Below, in pieces: positions 1-8,704 of a stretch of 64,000 nt of DNA (its first letter is position 1; each line of letters begins with the position of its first letter). The DNA is taken from positions 1,036,319 to 1,100,318 of the forward strand of contig NZ_BCFL01000016.1 in the NCBI RefSeq assembly GCF_002217755.1. Reading direction: 5' to 3'. The position numbers and the translations under genes are program-made. The notes below the pieces were generated by a model, which did not search any database, was not told the origin of the DNA, and worked only from the letters and a program-made list of their open reading frames with translations. This DNA is from Streptomyces hyaluromycini. GTDB lineage: Bacteria > Actinomycetota > Actinomycetes > Streptomycetales > Streptomycetaceae.

Positions 1-642
1 CCGACACGGCCGACACGGCCGGTACCGACGACGCCGGCCACGGACACCACCCAGCCGACGGCTCGGACCGGCCCGGCGCCCACGGCCCGGCCCGCCACGG
101 ACACCGCCCAGACCGGCCCGCGCCTCTTCACCCCCCGCCACCGCGGCCGGCATCGTCGCCCCCGCCCCCGCAGGGTCCTGCTCGTCGCCGGCGGTATCGC
201 GCTGGCCGCTGGGGCCCTGAGCCTCGTCCGGGTGAGCGTCCATCCGGGCGTCGGCGGCCCCGGCGCCGCCGAGGCCGAACCCCGGCTGGATGCGGGCACC
301 GGGACGGACCGGCCGGCCCCCGCCGCCGTCACGGTCGCCACCGCCACCACCATCCCCCGGGTGAGCCCCTCGCCGGCCTCGGTGACGGGCGGGGTGAGCA
401 CGGCACCGACGACGGCCGCCACCCTCGTACCCCTGCCGGCCACGCCCCCGGCCACCGCACAAGCCACCCCGGGCACGACCACCATTCCCGAGTCCCCGAA
501 CACACCGGCCCCCTCGACCACCCCACGGCCGAACCCGGCACCACCCCGCACCACACCCCCCGCCACCCCCACACCCCAGCCCTCCACCCCCGCCCACCCC
601 GGCCTCTGCGTCCCGGTCATCGGCCTGTGCGTCGGCCCCTAG
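1..642 (+). CDS. Membrane-anchored Pro/Thr-rich protein, 5' end outside window
   Basis: The frame is open from the first base and ends at a TAG at 640-642, so the start lies upstream of the window. The visible 213 residues have a Pro/Thr-rich N-terminal part, a run of Arg/His, one hydrophobic segment at about residues 59-78 (VLLVAGGIALAAGALSLVRV), and a long Pro/Thr/Ala-rich outer part ending in a small Cys-containing tail (LCVPVIGLCVGP). The basic stretch before the membrane segment suggests the C-terminal part is outside. The low-complexity linker could be a glycosylated wall-spanning stalk. No catalytic motif is visible and I do not recognise a family. Confidence 0.5.
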   Translation, partial: PTRPTRPVPTTPATDTTQPTARTGPAPTARPATDTAQTGPRLFTPRHRGRHRRPRPRRVLLVAGGIALAAGALSLVRVSVHPGVGGPGAAEAEPRLDAGTGTDRPAPAAVTVATATTIPRVSPSPASVTGGVSTAPTTAATLVPLPATPPATAQATPGTTTIPESPNTPAPSTTPRPNPAPPRTTPPATPTPQPSTPAHPGLCVPVIGLCVGP

Positions 643-682
643 GGCCGACCGCGGGCACGGAACTCACCGAAGGCCCGGGGGC

Positions 683-871
683 CTGGCCGACGACGAGCAC
701 GCCGACGACACCTACCGCAGGCTCGCCCAGGCACTGGAGGCGATGCGGGCACGGGAGGTGCTCGCCGCGCCGGTGCGGCGGGCGGCCGGGCACGCCTCGC
801 CGGATGTGCGGGAAGTCGCCGACGGCCTCGCGGAGGTCACGGGGCGGTCGGCGGAGCCTCCCGCCGGGTGA
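683..871 (+). CDS. Small acyl-helical hypothetical protein, possible CTG start
   Basis: This stretch has strong coding character: third positions are almost all G or C and the product (about 62 residues, beginning LADDEHADDTYRRLAQALEA) is rich in Asp, Glu, Arg and Ala, as expected for amphipathic helices. The frame has no ATG, GTG or TTG near its start. A CTG at 683 is preceded by GAAGG nine bases upstream and would be a rare start codon; otherwise the segment is the tail of a decayed gene. It converges on cya and overlaps its last 35 bases. No function can be assigned. Confidence 0.4.
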   Translation: MADDEHADDTYRRLAQALEAMRAREVLAAPVRRAAGHASPDVREVADGLAEVTGRSAEPPAG

Positions 872-1952
872 GCAGCCACGGCTCCACGACCCCCAGGCCG
901 CGCACCGGGCGCTGCCACATCGGCTGGAGCGCGAAGCGGTACGACGGGGGCTCCTCGCCCTCCTTCTCGGCGGTCGCCGCCTCCTCCGCGGCGGCCGCCT
1001 CCGAGGCCGGCGCCTCCCTCACCCGGATCAGCTCCTCCGCGAACGCGCTGTCGACGAGCACGGCGTCGCGCGGCGCTATCGAGGTGAGGCGGGAGGCGAG
1101 GTTCACGGTCGTGCCGAAGACATCGCCCATTCGGGTGGTCACCGTGCCGAAGGCCATGCCGACGCGCAGCTCCGGCATCGTCTCGTCGTTCGCCATGGTC
1201 TCGACCAGGCGCAGCGCGATGTCGGCCGCGATACCGGCGTCGTCGGCGGCGTACAGGACCTCGTCGCCCAGGGTCTTGATGAGCCGGCCGCCGCGGGCCG
1301 CCACCAGGTCGGCGGCGGTGGTCTCGAAGGCCTCGACCAGCTCGCCGAGCTCCTCCTCCTCCATGCGCCGGGTCAGCCGGGTGAACCCCACGAGGTCGGC
1401 GAAGCCGACGGCCAGCCGGCGGTCGACCATCTCCTCGTCGTCGGTGGCCTGCACGACCCGGCCGGCCGAGGCGGCGAGCTGGCGGCGCCAGACGTAGACG
1501 AGGAACTCCTCCAGCTCGGGCAGGAGCAGTTCGACGATCGGGTACGTGACCTCGGTGCGGGTCATACCCGGCTCGGGCGGCTCGGTCAGGCCCTCCAGGA
1601 AGGAATCCATCTGCCACTCGGCCAGACGGGCGGTGGTCTGTCCCGTGGACCGCGCCACCTGCACGGCCATGGCCTCGCTGAGCAGCCCCGCCTCGACGAG
1701 GCCGGCGAGCCGGCGCAGGGCCAGCACGTCGGCCTCCGTCAGCGCCTTGGCCTGCCCGATGTCGGCGAAGCCCATCGCCCGCCAGAACCTCGACGCCAGC
1801 TCCATGGAGACACCGGCGCTGCGGGCCGCCTGGAAGGGGGTGTAGCGGCGCTCCGCCCCGAGGATCAGGCCTTCGAGACGCAGCGCGAGAGGATCCTCGC
1901 CGGAGTCGGCGGCGTCCGCGCCCGCGCCGGAGCCCGTGTCGTCGACGGTCAC
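837..1952 (-). CDS. cya: Class III adenylate cyclase
   Basis: Makes cAMP from ATP. The 371-residue protein has an N-terminal helical region (about 1-150) with no membrane segment, then a class III cyclase catalytic domain at about 180-300. Visible motifs are FADLVGFT (184-191, first metal-binding Asp), GRLIKTLGDEVL (222-233, second metal Asp region) and VNLASRL (283-289, containing the transition-state Asn and Arg). An Ala/Glu-rich insert precedes the C-terminal tail. The gene faces left, away from birA. In S. coelicolor the single cya gene (SCO4928) sits next to birA and pccB and is needed for germination and normal development; the same order is seen here. The ATG start gives a Thr/Asp/Gly-rich leader typical of streptomycete orthologues. 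Confidence 0.93.
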   Translation of the reverse strand: MTVDDTGSGAGADAADSGEDPLALRLEGLILGAERRYTPFQAARSAGVSMELASRFWRAMGFADIGQAKALTEADVLALRRLAGLVEAGLLSEAMAVQVARSTGQTTARLAEWQMDSFLEGLTEPPEPGMTRTEVTYPIVELLLPELEEFLVYVWRRQLAASAGRVVQATDDEEMVDRRLAVGFADLVGFTRLTRRMEEEELGELVEAFETTAADLVAARGGRLIKTLGDEVLYAADDAGIAADIALRLVETMANDETMPELRVGMAFGTVTTRMGDVFGTTVNLASRLTSIAPRDAVLVDSAFAEELIRVREAPASEAAAAEEAATAEKEGEEPPSYRFALQPMWQRPVRGLGVVEPWLLTRREAPPTAP

Positions 1953-2069
1953 GCCTGCTGCCCTTCCGATCTACCGCGGTCGCATACCGACCGGCCTCAA
2001 CTCTACGGCAGCTGTGCGGTAGCTCACTTCGTGAGGTAAGCCGACTTCAGGGGTGAAGGGTCGAGTTCC

Positions 2070-2126
2070 GGGTGCGGGTGGGCGGGGGCTGGCCGCGCAG
2101 TTCCCCGCGCCCCTTACGGGGCACTG
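2070..2126. repeat. Intergenic repeat, short form (copy 1)
   Basis: Contains GGGTGCGGGTGGG, a GGCTGGCCGCGCAG segment and TTCCCCGCGCCCC, then a TTACGGGGC arm that can pair with GCCCC. The same ordered blocks recur in other intergenic gaps of this window. Confidence 0.7.
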
Positions 2127-2267
2127 CCCAGCCGCGTCCTACATAGCTGCGGACAGGCGTGCCGCAGGGCGGCACGGGTGGGCGCTGGGGATCCCCCCTC
2201 TGGGGGAGGCACCCTGCCAGCGCCGGTGAGCGAACCCGCCCCCGGCCCCAGCCCACCCGCACCACCC

Positions 2268-3143
2268 TCACGCCGACCGCAAGTGCACGATGTCCCCCGC
2301 CCCCACCGGCTCCTGAACCCCTTCGCCCGTGGCGATCACCAGCCTCCCGTCGCCGTCGATCGCCACCGCCTCCCCGACCAGCGACCGGTCCCCGGGCAGC
2401 TCCGCCCGCACCGAGCGCCCCAGCGTCGCGCACCCCGCCGCGTACGCCTCCTGGAGCCCGCTCGCGGCCGGATCGCCGCCTGCCTCGCGCCAGCGCCCGT
2501 ACCAGTCCTCCAGGGACCGCAGGACCGCCCTCAGCAACGTCTCCCGGTCCGTGCTCACCGCCCCGGCCAGCGCCAGCGACCCCGCCTGCGGCACCGGCAG
2601 CTCCGCCGCACGGAGCGTGACGTTGATGCCGACGCCGACCACCACACCGTCCTCGCCGGCCCGCTCCGCGAGGATGCCCCCGGTCTTGCGCTCCGTGTCA
2701 CCCACGGTGACCAGAAGGTCGTTCGGCCACTTGAGCGCCGTGTCGACGCCCGCCGCCCGCGCCAGCCCCGTCGCCACCGCCACCCCCGTGAGCAGCGGCA
2801 GCCAGCCCCAGCGGGCCACCGGCACCTCGGCCGGCTTCAGCAGCACCGAGAAGAACAGACCCGAGCGCGGCGGCGCCGTCCACTGCCGGTCCAGCCGGCC
2901 ACGCCCCGCCGTCTGCTCCTCGGCGACCAGCACCACACCCTCGTCGACGCCTCCCGCGACGGCCCGCGCCACGAGGTCGGAATTGGTGGAGCCGGTGCGG
3001 TCCACGACCTCGATGTCGCGGTACAGGCCCCCGTTGCCGCCGTCCCGCACCAGGGCCTTGCCCAGCCCCGCCGCGTTCAGCGGTGGACGGTCCAGGTCGG
3101 ACCAACGATTGTTGTTCGCATCTGCTGCATCTCGGGACGTCAT
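2268..3143 (-). CDS. birA: Biotin-[acetyl-CoA-carboxylase] ligase
   Basis: Attaches biotin to the carrier lysine of acyl-CoA carboxylases through biotinyl-AMP. The ATG at 3143 is chosen because GGGTGA lies just upstream and homology to the family begins soon after it; this gives 291 residues. Motifs: GRGRLDRQW (80-88, biotinyl-AMP loop), KWPND (138-142), KTGGIL (153-158) and GVGINV (170-175), followed by the small C-terminal BPL domain. There is no N-terminal helix-turn-helix, so it is a monofunctional ligase that cannot act as a repressor like E. coli BirA. It is divergent from pccB, whose partner accA2, encoded about 2 kb beyond pccE, is its evident substrate. Corresponds by position to SCO4927. 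Confidence 0.93.
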   Translation of the reverse strand: MTSRDAADANNNRWSDLDRPPLNAAGLGKALVRDGGNGGLYRDIEVVDRTGSTNSDLVARAVAGGVDEGVVLVAEEQTAGRGRLDRQWTAPPRSGLFFSVLLKPAEVPVARWGWLPLLTGVAVATGLARAAGVDTALKWPNDLLVTVGDTERKTGGILAERAGEDGVVVGVGINVTLRAAELPVPQAGSLALAGAVSTDRETLLRAVLRSLEDWYGRWREAGGDPAASGLQEAYAAGCATLGRSVRAELPGDRSLVGEAVAIDGDGRLVIATGEGVQEPVGAGDIVHLRSA

Positions 3144-3253
3144 GCAAGTCACCCTAGGTGTGTTGTACGCCGCACTGCCGTTTGGTAGGCGCCCCACTAC
3201 GCTACGGATGAGTAACCGTCCCCCCTTTTGAGCAGGCAGGGAGCCGCATCCCG

Positions 3254-4846
3254 ATGTCCGAGCCGGAAGAGATCGACATTCACACGACCGCGGGAAAGCT
3301 CGCGGATCTCCAGCGCCGTGTCCACGAAGCGACACACGCCGGTTCGGAGCGCGCGGTCGAAAAGCAGCACTCCAAGGGCAAACTGACGGCCCGTGAACGG
3401 ATCGAGCTGCTCCTCGACGAGGGCTCCTTCATCGAGCTGGACGAGTTCGCCCGGCACCGCTCCACCAACTTCGGCCTGGACAAGAACCGCCCCTACGGGG
3501 ACGGCGTGGTCACCGGGTACGGCACGGTCGACGGCCGTCCCGTCGCCGTCTTCTCGCAGGACTTCACCGTCTTCGGCGGCGCCCTCGGCGAGGTCTACGG
3601 CCAGAAGATCGTGAAGGTGATGGACTTCGCCCTGAAGACCGGCTGCCCGGTCATCGGCATCAACGACTCCGGCGGCGCCCGGATCCAGGAGGGGGTCGCC
3701 TCCCTCGGTGCCTACGGCGAGATCTTCCGCCGCAACACCCACGCCTCCGGCGTGATCCCGCAAGTCTCGCTCGTCGTCGGCCCCTGCGCCGGCGGCGCGG
3801 TCTACTCCCCCGCCATCACCGACTTCACGGTCATGGTCGACCAGACGTCCCACATGTTCATCACAGGACCGGACGTCATCAAGACGGTCACCGGCGAGGA
3901 CGTCGGCTTCGAGGAGCTGGGCGGCGCCCGGACCCACAACTCCGTCTCCGGCGTGGCCCACCACATGGCCGGCGACGAGAAGGACGCCGTCGAGTACGTC
4001 AAGCAGCTGCTGTCGTACCTGCCGTCCAACAACCTCTCCGAGCCCCCGGTCTTCCCCGAGGAGGCCGACCTCGCCGTCACCGACGAGGACCGCGAGCTGG
4101 ACACCCTGGTCCCGGACAGCGCGAACCAGCCGTACGACATCCACACGGTGATCGAACACGTCCTCGACGACGGTGAGTTCTTCGAGACACAGGCCCTGTT
4201 CGCGCCGAACATCGTCACCGGCTTCGGCCGCGTGGAGGGCCACCCGGTCGGCATCGTCGCCAACCAGCCGATGCAGTACGCCGGCTGCCTCGACATCAAG
4301 GCGAGCGAGAAGGCCTCCCGCTTCGTCCGCACCTGCGACGCCTTCAACGTCCCGGTCATCACCTTCGTCGACGTCCCCGGCTTCCTGCCCGGCGTCGACC
4401 AGGAGCACGACGGCATCATCCGCCGCGGCGCCAAGCTGATCTACGCCTACGCCGAGGCCACCGTCCCCCTCATCACCGTCATCACCCGCAAGGCCTTCGG
4501 CGGCGCCTACGACGTCATGGGCTCCAAGCACCTGGGCGCCGACCTCAACCTCGCCTGGCCCACCGCCCAGATCGCCGTCATGGGCGCCCAGGGCGCCGTC
4601 AACATCCTGCACCGCCGCACCATCGCCGAGGCCGAGGCCGCCGGAACCGGCGAGGCCACCCGGGCCCAGCTCATCCAGGAGTACGAGGACGCCCTCCTCA
4701 ACCCCTACACGGCGGCCGAACGCGGCTACATCGACGCCGTCATCATGCCGTCGGACACCCGGCGCCACGTCGTACGGGGCCTGCGCCAGCTCCGCACCAA
4801 GCGCGAGTCCCTGCCCCCGAAGAAGCACGGCAACATCCCCCTGTAA
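3254..4846 (+). CDS. pccB: Propionyl-CoA carboxylase beta (carboxyltransferase) subunit
   Basis: Transfers CO2 from carboxybiotin to propionyl-CoA, giving methylmalonyl-CoA, a precursor of polyketides and odd-chain lipids. The 530 residues form two crotonase-fold halves. The first has SGGARIQEG near residue 139; the second has [12 protein letters not shown], in which the Asp at about 420 corresponds to Asp422 of the S. coelicolor PccB crystal structure. That residue, Ile in the acetyl-CoA-accepting AccB, sets propionyl-CoA preference. The predicted enzyme is therefore propionyl-CoA-selective. Nine bases separate it from pccE. The ATG at 3254 follows GGGAG by about eight bases. Positionally equals SCO4926. 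Confidence 0.96.
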   Translation: MSEPEEIDIHTTAGKLADLQRRVHEATHAGSERAVEKQHSKGKLTARERIELLLDEGSFIELDEFARHRSTNFGLDKNRPYGDGVVTGYGTVDGRPVAVFSQDFTVFGGALGEVYGQKIVKVMDFALKTGCPVIGINDSGGARIQEGVASLGAYGEIFRRNTHASGVIPQVSLVVGPCAGGAVYSPAITDFTVMVDQTSHMFITGPDVIKTVTGEDVGFEELGGARTHNSVSGVAHHMAGDEKDAVEYVKQLLSYLPSNNLSEPPVFPEEADLAVTDEDRELDTLVPDSANQPYDIHTVIEHVLDDGEFFETQALFAPNIVTGFGRVEGHPVGIVANQPMQYAGCLDIKASEKASRFVRTCDAFNVPVITFVDVPGFLPGVDQEHDGIIRRGAKLIYAYAEATVPLITVITRKAFGGAYDVMGSKHLGADLNLAWPTAQIAVMGAQGAVNILHRRTIAEAEAAGTGEATRAQLIQEYEDALLNPYTAAERGYIDAVIMPSDTRRHVVRGLRQLRTKRESLPPKKHGNIPL

Positions 4847-4855
4847 GGAGCCGCT

Positions 4856-5065
4856 GTGACGATCAAGGTCATACGGGGCAACCCGACCCCGGAGGAGCTG
4901 GCCGCCGCCCTGGCGGTCGTCAGGGCACGCGCAGCGGCCGTGGCGGCCGTCCCCGACGGCACTCCCGCAGCGAAGGACGCCTGGTCCGACCCGGGCCGCA
5001 TCGCCCGCCAACGGCTGCCCCAGCCGAGCCCGAGCGCATGGACCCGCACTTACTGGCCGGCCTAA
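4856..5065 (+). CDS. pccE: Acyl-CoA carboxylase epsilon subunit
   Basis: A 69-residue protein with a GTG start at 4856 and AAGGAG seven bases upstream. The N-terminus (TIKVIRGNPTPEELAAALAV) carries the RGNPTPEELAAL motif that defines actinobacterial acyl-CoA carboxylase epsilon subunits, and the C-terminus has the usual W-x-x-P and Pro/Trp-rich end (SAWTRTYWPA). Epsilon subunits bridge the alpha and beta subunits and raise activity. The gene follows pccB in the same direction and is presumably cotranscribed and translated in a 1:1 ratio with it. Confidence 0.92.
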   Translation: MTIKVIRGNPTPEELAAALAVVRARAAAVAAVPDGTPAAKDAWSDPGRIARQRLPQPSPSAWTRTYWPA

Positions 5066-5077
5066 GGGCAACAAAGT

Positions 5078-5123
5078 CAGGGGCGCGGGGCTGTATCGAT
5101 ATGCGGCTCCGCCGCGTGGGCGC
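5078..5123. repeat. Intergenic repeat, long form (copy 2)
   Basis: Starts AGGGGCGCGGGGCTGTAT, continues CGATATGCGGCTCCGCC and ends GCGTGGGCGC. The block lies 12 bases after the pccE stop and recurs, in either orientation, downstream of other genes here. Confidence 0.75.
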
Positions 5124-5149
5124 ACCCAAGCGGAACCCCGGGCACCAAT

Positions 5150-5167
5150 CTGAGTACCCCTACTCAG
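5150..5167. promoter_or_regulatory. Perfect 7-bp inverted repeat upstream of small membrane gene
   Basis: CTGAGTA-CCCC-TACTCAG, a dyad with a 4-base spacer, lies 34 bases upstream of the ATG of the 42-residue membrane protein gene. Position and symmetry suit an operator or an activator site rather than a terminator, because the stem is short and AT-containing. The binding protein is unknown. Confidence 0.5.
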
Positions 5168-5200
5168 GCGCCCACCCCGGCCAAGCCCCACGCTAGTGAC

Positions 5201-5329
5201 ATGCTGTGGTCGGACCCCGAAGACGAGCCGCCGAAGGACCTGCAGGACATGCAGAACACCCTCCGGCGGCTCGGCATCTTCCTGGCCCTGGTCATGGTGG
5301 TGCTGATGATCGTGCTCGGCGTGAGGTGA
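5201..5329 (+). CDS. Small single-pass membrane protein, 42 aa
   Basis: ATG at 5201, TGA at 5327-5329. The N-terminal 22 residues are acidic and soluble ([20 protein letters not shown]), followed by LRRLG and one membrane helix of about 17 residues ([15 protein letters not shown]), ending VR. The Arg pair before the helix predicts N-in topology. It precedes maf by 37 bases in the same direction. By position it is the counterpart of SCO4924. Coding bias supports reality; function is unknown. Confidence 0.75.
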   Translation: MLWSDPEDEPPKDLQDMQNTLRRLGIFLALVMVVLMIVLGVR

Positions 5330-5366
5330 GCGGCCCCCTGTCGGCCCGCACCGATACGCTGCCCCC

Positions 5367-5969
5367 ATGCGCAGACTCGTCCTCGCCTCCCAGTCCCCCG
5401 CCCGGCTGAACCTGCTGCGCCAGGCGGGCCTCGCTCCCGAGGTGATCGTCAGCGGTGTCGACGAGGAGGCCGTCACCGCGCCCACCCCGGCCGACCTGGC
5501 CCTCGCCCTCGCGGAGGCGAAGGCGTCCGTCGTCGCCGCCCGCCCCGACGTCCAGGGCGCGATCGTGATCGGCTGCGACTCGGTGCTGGACCTCGACGGC
5601 CAGGCCATCGGCAAGCCGGCGGACGCCGAGGAGGCCACCGCCCGCTGGAAGTCGATGCGCGGCCGGGTCGGCACCCTGCAGACCGGGCACTGCGTGTGGG
5701 ACACGGCGAGCAAGCGCTGGGTGTCGGCGACCGCGTCCACCGTCGTACGGTTCGGCGAGCCCACCGACGAGGAGATCGCCGCGTACGTCGCCTCGGGCGA
5801 ACCCCTCTACGTCGCGGGAGCGTTCACCCTGGACGGCCGCAGCGCGCCGTTCATCGAGGGCATCGACGGCGACCACGGCAACGTGATCGGCATCAGCCTG
5901 CCCCTGGTCCGCCGGCTGCTGGCGGAGCTCGGCGTCGGCATCACGGAGTTGTGGGCGCCGGCGGAGTGA
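5367..5969 (+). CDS. maf: Maf-like nucleotide pyrophosphatase
   Basis: Maf proteins hydrolyse non-canonical or pyrimidine nucleoside triphosphates to monophosphates and are linked to septum formation and house-cleaning of nucleotide pools. The 200 residues begin [21 protein letters not shown], containing the family motif ASxSPxR, and contain GCDSVL at about 72-77 with the catalytic Asp, KP(A/E) near 90, and [19 protein letters not shown] toward the C-terminus, which includes the conserved G-A-F and I-E-G-I-x-G-D segments. Length matches the family. The 3' end overlaps the convergent membrane gene by 29 bases. Confidence 0.92.
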   Translation: MRRLVLASQSPARLNLLRQAGLAPEVIVSGVDEEAVTAPTPADLALALAEAKASVVAARPDVQGAIVIGCDSVLDLDGQAIGKPADAEEATARWKSMRGRVGTLQTGHCVWDTASKRWVSATASTVVRFGEPTDEEIAAYVASGEPLYVAGAFTLDGRSAPFIEGIDGDHGNVIGISLPLVRRLLAELGVGITELWAPAE

Positions 5970-6510
5970 ACGGTGCCGCGGGCGGCGTGTCGTTCTTCGC
6001 CTCCGGCTCGGGCTCCGGTTCCGGGGCGCTCTCGGAGCCGGAACCGGCCCCGCCCCCGTCGCCGCCCGCCGCCCCGGCACCACCGGCCCCGTCCGCCACT
6101 TGGTCGTACGTCATCAGCAGCAGCACCACGAGCGCGAGGACGACCACCATGTACAGGAACGCGGTCCAGCCGATCAGGCCCCACGCAAAGGCGCCCAGCA
6201 GGCCGTGTACGACCGCGACGCTGACCAGGAGCACCCGGCCCAGGCCGGCGGGCGCACGGTTGCGTACGGCGACCAGCAGGGCCACCAGGCCGCACAACGC
6301 GAAGTAGAGCCCGAAGACGACGGCGCCCGCCTTCGCGGACATCGACATCCTGTCCGGGTCGAGGCCGGCCAGGGACATGTCCTGGCGGTCGACGACCACT
6401 CCCATGAACCAGTTGAGTGCCGCGATCCCGAATGCCTCGACGAAGAGTATGACCGCCACGACCCACGCCACCGGTCTGCGCACCACCGGGTCCCACCCAC
6501 TTTCGATCAC
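5941..6510 (-). CDS. Four-helix membrane protein with acidic tail
   Basis: 189 residues with about four hydrophobic helices (near 15-35, 62-80, 90-110 and 112-133) and a Gly-rich, Glu/Pro-rich C-terminal tail that is probably cytoplasmic. The N-terminus ([20 protein letters not shown]) and the Trp-rich second half resemble the uncharacterised streptomycete protein SCO4922, which occupies the same place. The last 29 bases overlap maf on the other strand. No enzymatic motif is visible. Confidence 0.8.
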   Translation of the reverse strand: MIESGWDPVVRRPVAWVVAVILFVEAFGIAALNWFMGVVVDRQDMSLAGLDPDRMSMSAKAGAVVFGLYFALCGLVALLVAVRNRAPAGLGRVLLVSVAVVHGLLGAFAWGLIGWTAFLYMVVVLALVVLLLMTYDQVADGAGGAGAAGGDGGGAGSGSESAPEPEPEPEAKNDTPPAAPFTPPAPTTP

Positions 6511-6860
6511 GGCTCGACCGAGCCGGTGTTACTTGAAGTACGTTCAAGACATCGCGAACGCTACTAACGGGTAAACCGCGGGACAAGGGTCCGGTCGGCA
6601 GCAAAGAAACGTTGGGCCATTCGTAGGGACTCAACAAAGAAACGGAGTGGGGCGCGGCACGCTCTCACAGAGACCTTGACCACATGACGGAGCTAGGGTT
6701 TCCCGAAGGAGTCCTGCGTACTGAGGTGCGACAAGGGATTTCGCGGGTCGGGTGAGCCTCGCATCACGCTCCGTGTGGGCAAGCTCACCACCGGGGACGG
6801 GTCGAAGTGCCGTGTCGGCAGTCCCTAAACTCGGCTTGTTTCAAGGAGGGAGCCTCAATC
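6511..6860. other. Intergenic region upstream of accA2
   Basis: A 350-base gap between the divergent membrane gene and accA2. It must hold both promoters. It is less GC-rich than the genes, with several A-rich patches (for example around 6600-6640). I see no convincing paired -35/-10, no terminator and no conserved RNA. AAGGAGGGAG at 6843-6852 is the accA2 ribosome-binding site. Confidence 0.5.
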
Positions 6861-8633
6861 GTGCGCAAGGTGCTCATCGCCAACCGTGGCGAAATCGCTG
6901 TCCGCGTGGCCCGGGCCTGCCGGGACGCCGGGATCGCGAGCGTGGCCGTCTACGCGGACCCGGACCGGGACGCTCTGCATGTCCGCGCCGCGGATGAGGC
7001 GTTCGCCCTGGGCGGTGACACCCCCGCCACCAGCTACCTGGACATCCAGAAGGTGCTCAACGCCGCCCGCGAAGCAGGCGCGGACGCCATCCACCCGGGC
7101 TACGGCTTCCTCTCCGAGAACGCCGAGTTCGCGCAGGCGGTCCTGGACGCGGGCCTGACCTGGATCGGCCCGCCGCCGCAGGCGATCCGCGACCTGGGCG
7201 ACAAGGTGGCCGCCCGGCACATCGCCCAGCGCGCCGGCGCCCCGCTGGTGGCCGGCACCCCGGACCCGGTCTCCGGTGCCGACGAGGTCGTGGCCTTCGC
7301 CGAGGAGCACGGCCTGCCGATCGCCATCAAGGCGGCCTTCGGCGGCGGCGGACGCGGCCTGAAGGTCGCCCGCACCCTCGAAGAGGTCCCGGAGCTGTAC
7401 GACTCCGCCGTCCGTGAGGCGGTGGCCGCCTTCGGCCGCGGCGAGTGCTTCGTGGAGCGCTACCTGGACCGCCCCCGGCACGTGGAGACCCAGTGCCTGG
7501 CCGACACCCACGGCAACGTGGTGGTCGTCTCCACCCGTGACTGCTCGCTCCAGCGCCGCCACCAGAAGCTGGTCGAGGAGGCCCCCGCGCCCTTCCTCTC
7601 CGAGGCCCAGGTCGCCGAGCTGTACCGCGCCTCCAAGGCCATCCTCAAGGAGGCCGGCTACGTCGGCGCCGGCACCTGCGAGTTCCTGGTCGGCCAGGAC
7701 GGCACGATCTCCTTCCTAGAGGTCAACACCCGCCTCCAGGTCGAGCACCCGGTGACCGAGGAGGTCGCCGGCATCGACCTGGTCCGCGAGATGTTCCGGA
7801 TCGCCGACGGCGAGGAACTCGGCTACGGCGACCCCGAGCTGCGCGGTCACTCGTTCGAGTTCCGCATCAACGGCGAGGACCCGGGCCGCAACTTCCTGCC
7901 CGCCCCCGGCACGGTCACCCGCTTCGACGCCCCCTCCGGCCCCGGCGTCCGCCTGGACGCGGGCGTGGAGGCCGGCTCGGTCATCGGCCCCGCCTGGGAC
8001 TCCCTCCTGGCCAAGCTGATCGTCACCGGCCGCACCCGCGCCGAGGCCCTGCAGCGGGCCGCCCGCGCCCTGGACGAGTTCCAGGTGGAGGGCATGGCCA
8101 CGGCCATCCCGTTCCACCGCGTCGTCGTCCGGGACCCGGCGTTCGCCCCCGAGCTCACCGGCTCCGAGGACCCCTTCACGGTCCACACCCGCTGGATCGA
8201 GACCGAGTTCGTCAACGAGATCAAGCCCTTCGCCGCCCCGGCCGACGCCGAGGCCGAGGAGGAGGCCGGCCGCGAGACGGTCGTCGTCGAGGTCGGCGGC
8301 AAGCGCCTTGAGGTCTCGCTCCCGGCGTCCCTGGGCATGACCCTGGCCCGCACCGGCCTCGCCGCGGGCGCCAAGCCGAAGCGCCGCGCCGCCAAGAAGT
8401 CCGGCCCGGTCGCCTCCGGCGACACCCTCGCCTCGCCGATGCAGGGCACGATCGTCAAGGTCGCGGTCGAGGAGGGCCAGGAGGTCAAGGAGGGCGACCT
8501 GATCGTCGTCCTGGAGGCCATGAAGATGGAGCAGCCGCTGAACGCGCACAAGGCCGGCACCGTCAAGGGCCTCGCCGCCGAGGTCGGCGCGTCCCTCACC
8601 TCCGGCGCCGTGATCTGCGAGATCAAGGACTGA
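6861..8633 (+). CDS. accA2: Acyl-CoA carboxylase alpha subunit (biotin carboxylase plus carrier)
   Basis: Carboxylates its own biotin with ATP and bicarbonate and hands the carboxyl to AccB or PccB. The GTG at 6861 is chosen for its strong AAGGAGGGAG site; it gives 590 residues, the length of S. coelicolor AccA2. Domains: biotin carboxylase N domain (1-115), ATP-grasp with GGGGRGLKV near 162 and [15 protein letters not shown] near 287-301, biotin carboxylase C domain to about 450, a Glu/Ala and Lys/Arg-rich linker, and a biotinyl domain with EAMKM, the biotinylated Lys being residue 555. BirA, encoded nearby, would modify it. Stands alone, closed by a hairpin at 8653. Confidence 0.95.
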   Translation: MRKVLIANRGEIAVRVARACRDAGIASVAVYADPDRDALHVRAADEAFALGGDTPATSYLDIQKVLNAAREAGADAIHPGYGFLSENAEFAQAVLDAGLTWIGPPPQAIRDLGDKVAARHIAQRAGAPLVAGTPDPVSGADEVVAFAEEHGLPIAIKAAFGGGGRGLKVARTLEEVPELYDSAVREAVAAFGRGECFVERYLDRPRHVETQCLADTHGNVVVVSTRDCSLQRRHQKLVEEAPAPFLSEAQVAELYRASKAILKEAGYVGAGTCEFLVGQDGTISFLEVNTRLQVEHPVTEEVAGIDLVREMFRIADGEELGYGDPELRGHSFEFRINGEDPGRNFLPAPGTVTRFDAPSGPGVRLDAGVEAGSVIGPAWDSLLAKLIVTGRTRAEALQRAARALDEFQVEGMATAIPFHRVVVRDPAFAPELTGSEDPFTVHTRWIETEFVNEIKPFAAPADAEAEEEAGRETVVVEVGGKRLEVSLPASLGMTLARTGLAAGAKPKRRAAKKSGPVASGDTLASPMQGTIVKVAVEEGQEVKEGDLIVVLEAMKMEQPLNAHKAGTVKGLAAEVGASLTSGAVICEIKD

Positions 8634-8652
8634 CGACACCCCGTACGGCATC

Positions 8653-8682
8653 GCCCGGCGAACGTCACCGCGTTCGCCGGGC
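8653..8682. terminator. Hairpin after accA2
   Basis: GCCCGGCGAACG and CGTTCGCCGGGC are perfect 12-bp arms separated by TCACCG, beginning 20 bases after the accA2 stop. There is no U-tract, which is usual for streptomycete terminators. Confidence 0.75.
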
Positions 8683-8704
8683 GTCCGACCTTCCGGAACG
8701 GCCC

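Noticed and set aside
2180..2225. GATCCCCCCTCTGGGGGAGGC hairpin as a further mobile repeat
   Set aside because: It is a simple CCCCC/GGGGG hairpin near the end of birA. No second copy with the same flanks was seen.
3197..5764. Long open frame antisense to pccB and maf (over 800 codons)
   Set aside because: High-GC streptomycete genes leave stop-free shadow frames. Its codons have no GC3 bias in its own frame and the product is Asp/Val/Gly/Arg repeats with no motif, whereas pccB on the other strand is unmistakable.
6676..6699. TTGACC and TAGGGT as an accA2 promoter
   Set aside because: The spacing between the hexamers is 12 bases, too short for a sigma-70-type promoter.
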